Of a DNA stretch of 64,000 bases, positions 58,731 to 64,000 are shown one piece after another. Within the stretch, counting starts at the first letter, position 1, and each line of letters opens with the position of its first letter. The stretch comes from Bryoerythrophyllum caledonicum (lineage: Eukaryota > Streptophyta > Bryopsida > Pottiales > Pottiaceae). The notes under the pieces were generated by a model, which had not been told where the DNA came from, did no database searches, and saw nothing but the letters and a program-made list of their open reading frames with translations. The translations under genes and the position numbers were made by a program. The stretch is from positions 37,896,371-37,960,370 of the forward strand of contig OZ020515.1 of NCBI GenBank assembly GCA_963971425.1. The letters are read 5' to 3'.

Positions 58731-58925
58731 GAGGTACACTTCAGGGGCGCGGAGATAGGCTTCCTAGGCGTGCGGCACCGGTCGGAGCTGAACAAGTGGG
58801 TGACGGAGATCCGGCCCACGGCGCAGAAGCACAAGATCTGGCTGGGGACGCACAAGTGGGAGGAGATCGCGCCGTTCGTCAAGATGCAGGCCGTGACCGC
58901 CGTGAAGCACCACCGAGGGTGGTGA
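58731..58925 (+). pseudogene. AP2/ERF domain fragment (right arm)
   Basis: The frame reads FLGVRHRSELNKWVTEIRP and KHKIWLGTHKWEEIA. This is the YRGVR...GKWVAEIR...WLGTF...EEAA order of the plant AP2/ERF DNA-binding domain, with the WG element replaced by EL/N. The frame ends at TGA 58923-58925, so the domain's last helix is missing or altered. There is no ATG in frame nearby. It is a captured fragment, not a gene. Confidence 0.7.
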
Positions 58926-58964
58926 GGACCAAGCGCGGAGGAGCAGCAGCCTTACGAGCTGGAG

Positions 58965-59132
58965 GTTTCGAAGCAGGTGCAGTAGATGGTGCAGTTCATG
59001 CGCCAGGAACCGAAGGAGAAGGCTAACGAGATTTCGGTTTCTGCCGAAGAGGAATTCAAACATCGAGAAGCTTCAAATAGTGGCAGCTGAAAAGAAGATC
59101 CGCCAGGAGTTCGAGTGCAAGTAGAAGCAAGT
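58965..59132 (+). pseudogene. V-ATPase subunit E N-terminal fragment (right arm)
   Basis: The frame reads VSKQVQ-stop-MVQFMRQEPKEKANEIS, VSAEEEF, then after one inserted A near 59057 IEKLQIVAAEKKIRQEFECK and KQV. This is the conserved coiled-coil start of plant V-type ATPase subunit E. Stops at 58983-58985 and 59121-59123. It begins 40 bp after the AP2 fragment on the same strand, so pieces of two unrelated genes have been joined. Confidence 0.8.
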
Positions 59133-61559
59133 GTTGCGCGCACATCGTGTCATGCTATGGAGTGAAGCCAAGGAGCTGCCCACGTGACTGCGGCTATGCA
59201 CTTCCTTGCTCGAGATGTAAGCCCTGCTAATGGTTACTTCCTTCATGCTACAAGTTTTATTTTATTTTTTTATTTGTGTTGGTCTGGCTAGAGCTGCGAA
59301 TTCTCATGGGCTGGTCACTCCAACTTGATGTAGATGCTTGGTTGGGTATTTTTGAATGCACCACTGTATAGAGCTTGAGAATTCAGTCGGGTTAGGCTCA
59401 AAAAACTCTGCATTCGGTCCTTGTATGCAAAAGTTATGGATGGTTAACTCAACCTCGTATAATATCTTACTGTGGTGAATATTTTTGATTTGGAACGTAA
59501 GTCTGATGCATGCAACATCATACCCTACGCTATGGTCAGCTTCGTACATAATTAATTTAAAATGTGGACTTGTCCAAAATTTTGGAAATTTCAAGAGATT
59601 TGGCTAGGAGATACCTATGTAATACCAAGGTGACACCCGTGCAAGATCTAGGTGATACTCGTGCAATATCTATGTGATATCCATTGTGTCGAATCAATGT
59701 GACAGAAAAAAATAAATACTTCGGCAGTTGCCTGCCGAAACTGACCGTAGCGTACGGTAGTTGAGTAGGAAAGAAAAAGTTAATAAGATTAGGCTCAGAA
59801 AAGTTGGAAATCTGACATGGGGTGTGGGAGTTAAGAATTAGTGACTTTTGGATAAAAAGTAGTAGCAAATTAAAACAGCAGAATTAATAGTAACTACTTT
59901 TAGGGTTATTTAATGAATGGGAGGTGAAAATTACTTACTCAATCGGTCGGATTAATCTAACACATAATTACGGTGGAGAACACATAATTTAGGAAGGAAA
60001 AAAAAAATTAAAATTAAAATTTCTAATTATTTTTAAAATTTTAATTAATTTTAATTAAAAAAATTAATTACTAGAAAATTAGAAAAAAATAAATTGAAGT
60101 AAATAAACAAAAAACAATTAATAATAATACTAGTAAGTAATAATAAATATTTAAATTTATTAGATTTATCAGGGTTAAATAATAGATTTAAACGTAAACT
60201 GAGTCAACTTAAATCAAGGAAAAATAATAATAATAGTATTAAATATATATATAGAAAAGAAAAGAAAAGAAATCCAAATACAATAAAAAATAGAAGTTAC
60301 AGACCAATACATGGCATAGTTAAAAACATGCAACAATAGGACCTTGTGGGTTTAGAATTTGTCCTCTTAGGGGGTGAATTTTTGGGCTTACAATCCCGGT
60401 CTAGCTTGTGAGATCTAAGGTTTTTTGTTTGAACTCACTCGAGTTGTGTCTCCTCGGTCGATCGGTCGATGTTTCCGACGTCATCGTCTCGGTCGTTGTT
60501 TCTGCAGCAGGTCTTAGTTGGATTTGCATTGTTTGCTTCTCGAAGTCTTGAGTATGTGCGCGCGTGCCAAGAACGGACGGCCTTAAAAGTCTTCAGTCTA
60601 CTTGTGGTCACAAACTAAAGCAAGAATGTAGGAAATGAATGACACAAATACGGGTCTGTTGCTTTTATGAGATATTTCAGAGATGTGGTTCGGTTGTACG
60701 TTGGAGAAAATTTGAGGTTTTGGATGTTGTGAGTTCTGTTTTGGATCTGGTCCTTATTCTTGGTCCTTAACTTCGGTCGACTGATGGTAAATCAACCATT
60801 ATAAACCCTTTCATGTGTGAGTGCGGCAATGAGCTTACATCGTTGTCAGTTTGATCTGATCTCTCTGCTTGTGGCTGTGGGGATTTTACTTCTTGTCTAT
60901 TGTTATGGTTGCTTGAGTCAGGATCGTGCACTTGAGATAGCTAAGACATTTTTGTCTTTTCTTGCAAAGAAATATGTGATTCAACTTGAGGTGAGAGTTT
61001 GGATTATTGAATTTAGGTTGCTGATGAAGTTTGTGAATTGCTAACGAAGGTCATGATTATACATGCATGTGATTGCATTTTTCAAGTGTGAGTTGATTTT
61101 GGTCGCACACCATTCGCAGAGATTGCTTCAGCTGACTCCTATATCTTGTGCAGTGCAAGTGCAAGTCCGCGAAGGCGTCTTACGAGCTGAATTGCCGATC
61201 CACTTGGGTGAGTTGAAATTCTTGATTGAATTCCTCAATTGGTTTTGATTGAATTCCTCATATCATGTAATCAGTCCCTAATGTATAACTTGTCTTCATA
61301 TGAAGTTCTAGGCTTCTTTACATATGCTCTTATGTTCTTGGTTCTGATGTACAACTTGCTGCCTACGATTATACATCTAAGTTTTTGTTTATGTCTCAAG
61401 TTTTTAGCACACATCTTCTTGACTACATTTAGCACTTGTATTTTCAGTTTACACGTAGTGTACATTGGACATCATTTCTTGACATACATGTGTGTCAAGA
61501 GTTGGATGTATTTGTATTTGGAGGTTCTCATGGTGTTGAGGCATGGATATGAATTGTGA
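59133..61559. other. Right-arm sequence without gene
   Basis: Mirror of the gene-free outer part of the left arm; 60000-60270 is very AT-rich. The frame at 60817-61044 exists only in this arm because of SNPs and is not supported. Confidence 0.5.
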
Positions 61560-61680
61560 GCTTTTTCATGGGTGTGTCAAGTTGTGTTATTCATGGATTT
61601 GTCAAGATGTATTATTCATGGGTGTGTCAAGGTGTATTATTCATGGTTGTGTGAAGATGTGTCATTCATGGGTGTATTTA
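61560..61680. repeat. 25-bp tandem repeat, right arm
   Basis: About five units of ATTATTCATGGGTGTGTCAA; fewer than the left arm. Confidence 0.85.
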
Positions 61681-61883
61681 GATTTGGATGATAGTATTTG
61701 TTCTAGTCCCCATCAATTCCATCCCATTATCTCTAAGTGATTTTTTTGCAAGGAAATTTGTAACAAGAGATTTAAACAATGTGCAAGTTTCACATTCAAG
61801 GAATGCAATGTTTACAAAACTAGTTTGATCCCACACTTCATTCAATCACAAATTTGAGTCAAACTTGTTATAAGGTTTTTTTA

Positions 61884-62115
61884 TGGGGGAGCCACCGAAG
61901 TTGGCCTGCCATGGTACTGTTCATGGAGGCCCACTTAAGCTGGCCTCCCATGGTACTGTTCATGGCGGGCCACTTAAGCTGGCCTTCCATGGTACTGTTC
62001 ATGGAGGCCCACTTAAGCTGGCCTCTCATGGTATTGTTCATGGAGGCCCGCTTAAGCTGGCCTCCCATTGGTATTGTTCATGGGGGGCGGCTTAAGCTGG
62101 CCTCCCATGGTACAA
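61884..62115. repeat. 39-bp tandem repeat at outer edge of right arm
   Basis: About six units of CTTAAGCTGGCCTCCCATGG plus TACTGTTCATGGAGGCCCA. Confidence 0.85.
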
Positions 62116-62755
62116 TTCATAGATTCCAGATTGAGTGGGTTTCAATGATACATTATACAGTGAGGTGTTCTAAAGTTGGTCTTCCATGGAAGTTTATGGG
62201 ACCAACTTTACTTGCCTTCTTATGTTTTTATCTTTTAAAGGGGTGCTCTCATCTTATTTTTCCTTTGTATTTTGTGTATGTGTTTTTTATTCTTTTAGGT
62301 CTTTACGGAAATAATTGGGACGTTTTCCACATCAAAATCTTGAGTTTGTGTACTTTGGCTAGTTTTTTTAACGATGAATTATGATATTGTAGAGATGGTT
62401 GTTGTACTATTTTGAGTAAACAATGATGATAAGTTCTTTGTAATTGTAAATGTCTTTACTTATAAATGCATAAAAATTGAAAAGATTTCCAAGTTTTTAA
62501 TATTTATCTTTTTATTATTAGAATAAGGCATAATAATTTGATACACCGATTTGAATTTCGATCCAATCTCGTTTTTTCTATTTATATGTTAAAATGATTT
62601 TCCTAAGTATTACTTTAGTTTCTATATCCCTAATCATTGGAAGACCATTTTAAAATTTGATTATGGTAATTCTATATGTTTGTATATTGTATCATTTTTA
62701 TTTATAACTATTTTGTTTATTTATTCAGGAATCCAATATCATCATCTTGTAAGGC
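62116..62755. other. Flank between the right arm and the next gene
   Basis: AT-rich. TTATTCAG at about 62720-62728 could be a splice acceptor ahead of the ATG at 62756, implying an upstream leader exon. Confidence 0.35.
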
Positions 62756-63835
62756 ATGGCTTCCACAACAATGGTGTATAAGCGGAAGTCAAACCTAGGC
62801 TTCTCCACTGCGGAATGGAAATCACATGGATGGTGGATTAAGGGTGAGAGAGGTAGTGGGGCGCCTTTAATGGAAAGTGCTATACTGTTTATTGGTAAAG
62901 AGCCCATTGGCGTTATCCTAAACACGGCTTTTGAATTCAACGCTGGTGTTATTTTATCTATCTCTATCGGAGTGAGCGGACAACGACATTTTTTTGTTAC
63001 TACTCGATCAGTTGCTGATGGGAAGACTATTTGTACGTATACTCTGCAGTGCGAGAATATATTGAGGCCTATTGAAAGAGCCTCAAAAGCTGAGGATGTT
63101 ATCAAGGAGTTGCAGCAGGTTGCGCAATGGTGGAATGTTGTACCAGCAGAGGAGAAGAAACGGTGACAAATTATGTCTTTGCGTGGAAGTACGACATTAC
63201 CTGAATCGCACCATGGAGTGGAGGAACAATTTGCAGCTGCTAGAGTTTCCATGCAACGGAACTTTCCACAACTTTCAAATTTGTGAGTGTCTTTTGATAT
63301 TTGAATTTTTTTTCTAATGAAAATTTATTTGGTTTTACCTAAAATTAGTAAAATAATGATTTATATAATTGTATTAGAGATTACTGTATCATTTTTGGAG
63401 ATTTATTCATAGTTACATAAGTATGTATGATTTTGATATATTTATAGTATTTGATTGTTCTCATTTGAATAATCTAATGATTCCATTGAATATTGATATG
63501 ATGTTTTAAATTTGTTAAATCATGTATGATATAGTTTTATTGATATAACAAATGATTTTCACATTTTAATATCTTGTGAATATTGTAGACAACAACCTGG
63601 ATCAAGTAGTGGACATCAATATAATCTACCCGTCCAGAATGCTGAAGAAGATGATAGAGAGGCGTACAAAGTCCACGCTGTTGCACTTCAGAAAGAGAAA
63701 CGTTCGAAGACATACACAGGGTTGCCTAGCGATCGAGATGGTCGTTTGGGATCGAATCCTGGAATCCCCACACCGTATGCTGGATCGCTTCGAGAGGCAT
63801 TGGAGACTGGAGATCCGGACTATGTGTTTGTTTGA
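62756..63835 (+). pseudogene. Two-exon gene of unknown function with one in-frame TGA
   Basis: Exon 1 is 62756-63282 and exon 2 63589-63835, joined in phase (donor GTGAGT, acceptor ATTGTAG). Exon 1 reads MASTTMVYKRKSNLGF, WKSHGWWIKGERG, then a segment with alternating hydrophobic residues (PIGVILNTAFEFNAGVIL). After TGA at 63164-63166 it continues SLRGSTTLPESHHGVEEQF. Exon 2 ends LREALETGDPDYVFV before TGA 63833-63835. No family is recognised. If TGA is read as a stop, the product is 136 residues. It lies just outside the right arm and may be a transposon accessory gene. Confidence 0.5.
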
Positions 63836-64000
63836 AAACCCAAACGCCAACGCCAAACTTCTTCAACTGAACCAGCTGTACAAAAGAACCCTGAGGTACA
63901 AAAACAATGATGTTTTTGATGATATTAGAATTATTTTTTTTGCTTAAGTGCCTAAGTTTTGAAAACAAAGAATGTCCATTGGTATATTATAATATTTTAT
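63836..64000. other. 3' flank to window end
   Basis: AT-rich, nothing recognised. Confidence 0.4.

Larger units (their letters stand above)
54103..62115 (-). repeat. Large inverted repeat, right arm
   Basis: Reverse complement of the left arm (38325-46299). The inner end is sharp at 54103; the outer end fades in the 39-bp repeats near 62115. Confidence 0.95.

Noticed and set aside
38325-62115. Palindrome as a simple assembly foldback artefact
   Set aside because: Not excluded, but the arms carry SNPs, differ in minisatellite copy number and are about 5 percent diverged at their outer edge. A pure artefact would not produce that.

Overview
The window looks like nuclear DNA from a land plant, most likely a moss or another early-diverging lineage. 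The signs are an organellar DYW-type PPR gene whose upstream exons carry an OSB-type PDF motif, a chloroplast DUF2358 gene split by short GT-AG introns, plant telo-boxes (AAACCCTAA), a tRNA-Asn relic, and several eukaryotic transposon classes. The species cannot be fixed from sequence alone. Only about three genes look intact: the PPR-DYW gene, the DUF2358 gene and a Tet-like dioxygenase gene. Most of the rest is mobile DNA, its decay products and minisatellites.

Layout. 1-0.95 kb: decayed Ty3/gypsy pol (minus). 1.0-2.2 kb: nest of a dispersed repeat. 2.2-13.8 kb: an 11.6-kb transposon with terminal inverted repeats and a perfect 9-bp target duplication (GGCCGTCTA). It carries two divergent genes: a Mutator-like transposase with a GCM/WRKY-like zinc cluster and a SWIM finger (minus), and a large multi-exon gene (plus) that fuses a ParB/Srx-like domain to a beta-class amino DNA methyltransferase. 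Both genes have a few in-frame lesions. 16.5-20.5 kb: OSB-PDF/PPR/DYW gene. 22.1-23.6 kb: DUF2358 gene. 24.0-25.1 kb: LRR gene relic split by a piggyBac-like TTAA element. 25.3-27.6 kb: foldback element. 28.4 kb: tRNA-Asn relic. 30.2-38.1 kb: transposase of the DUF7869 / GHTHxDIDQ type with one stop codon, a decayed second copy of its C-terminal module, accessory fragments and minisatellites.

38.3-62.1 kb: a 24-kb inverted repeat. Each arm is about 8 kb, and the inner 7.6 kb are collinear base for base (paired positions sum to 100402) with only scattered SNPs. Each arm holds a chimeric pair of gene fragments (AP2/ERF domain and V-ATPase subunit E N-terminus), minisatellites and a piggyBac-like element. 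The 7.8-kb spacer holds a three-exon gene for a Tet/JBP-like 2-oxoglutarate/Fe(II) dioxygenase and more elements. 62.7-63.8 kb: a two-exon gene of unknown function with one in-frame TGA.

The transposon cargo is the most notable biology. A DNA methyltransferase fused to a ParB-like domain sits inside a Mutator-like element, and about 33 kb away lies a Tet-like oxidase of the type reported beside fungal transposons. Whether these act together is inference. All exon models come from reading frames and splice signals only.
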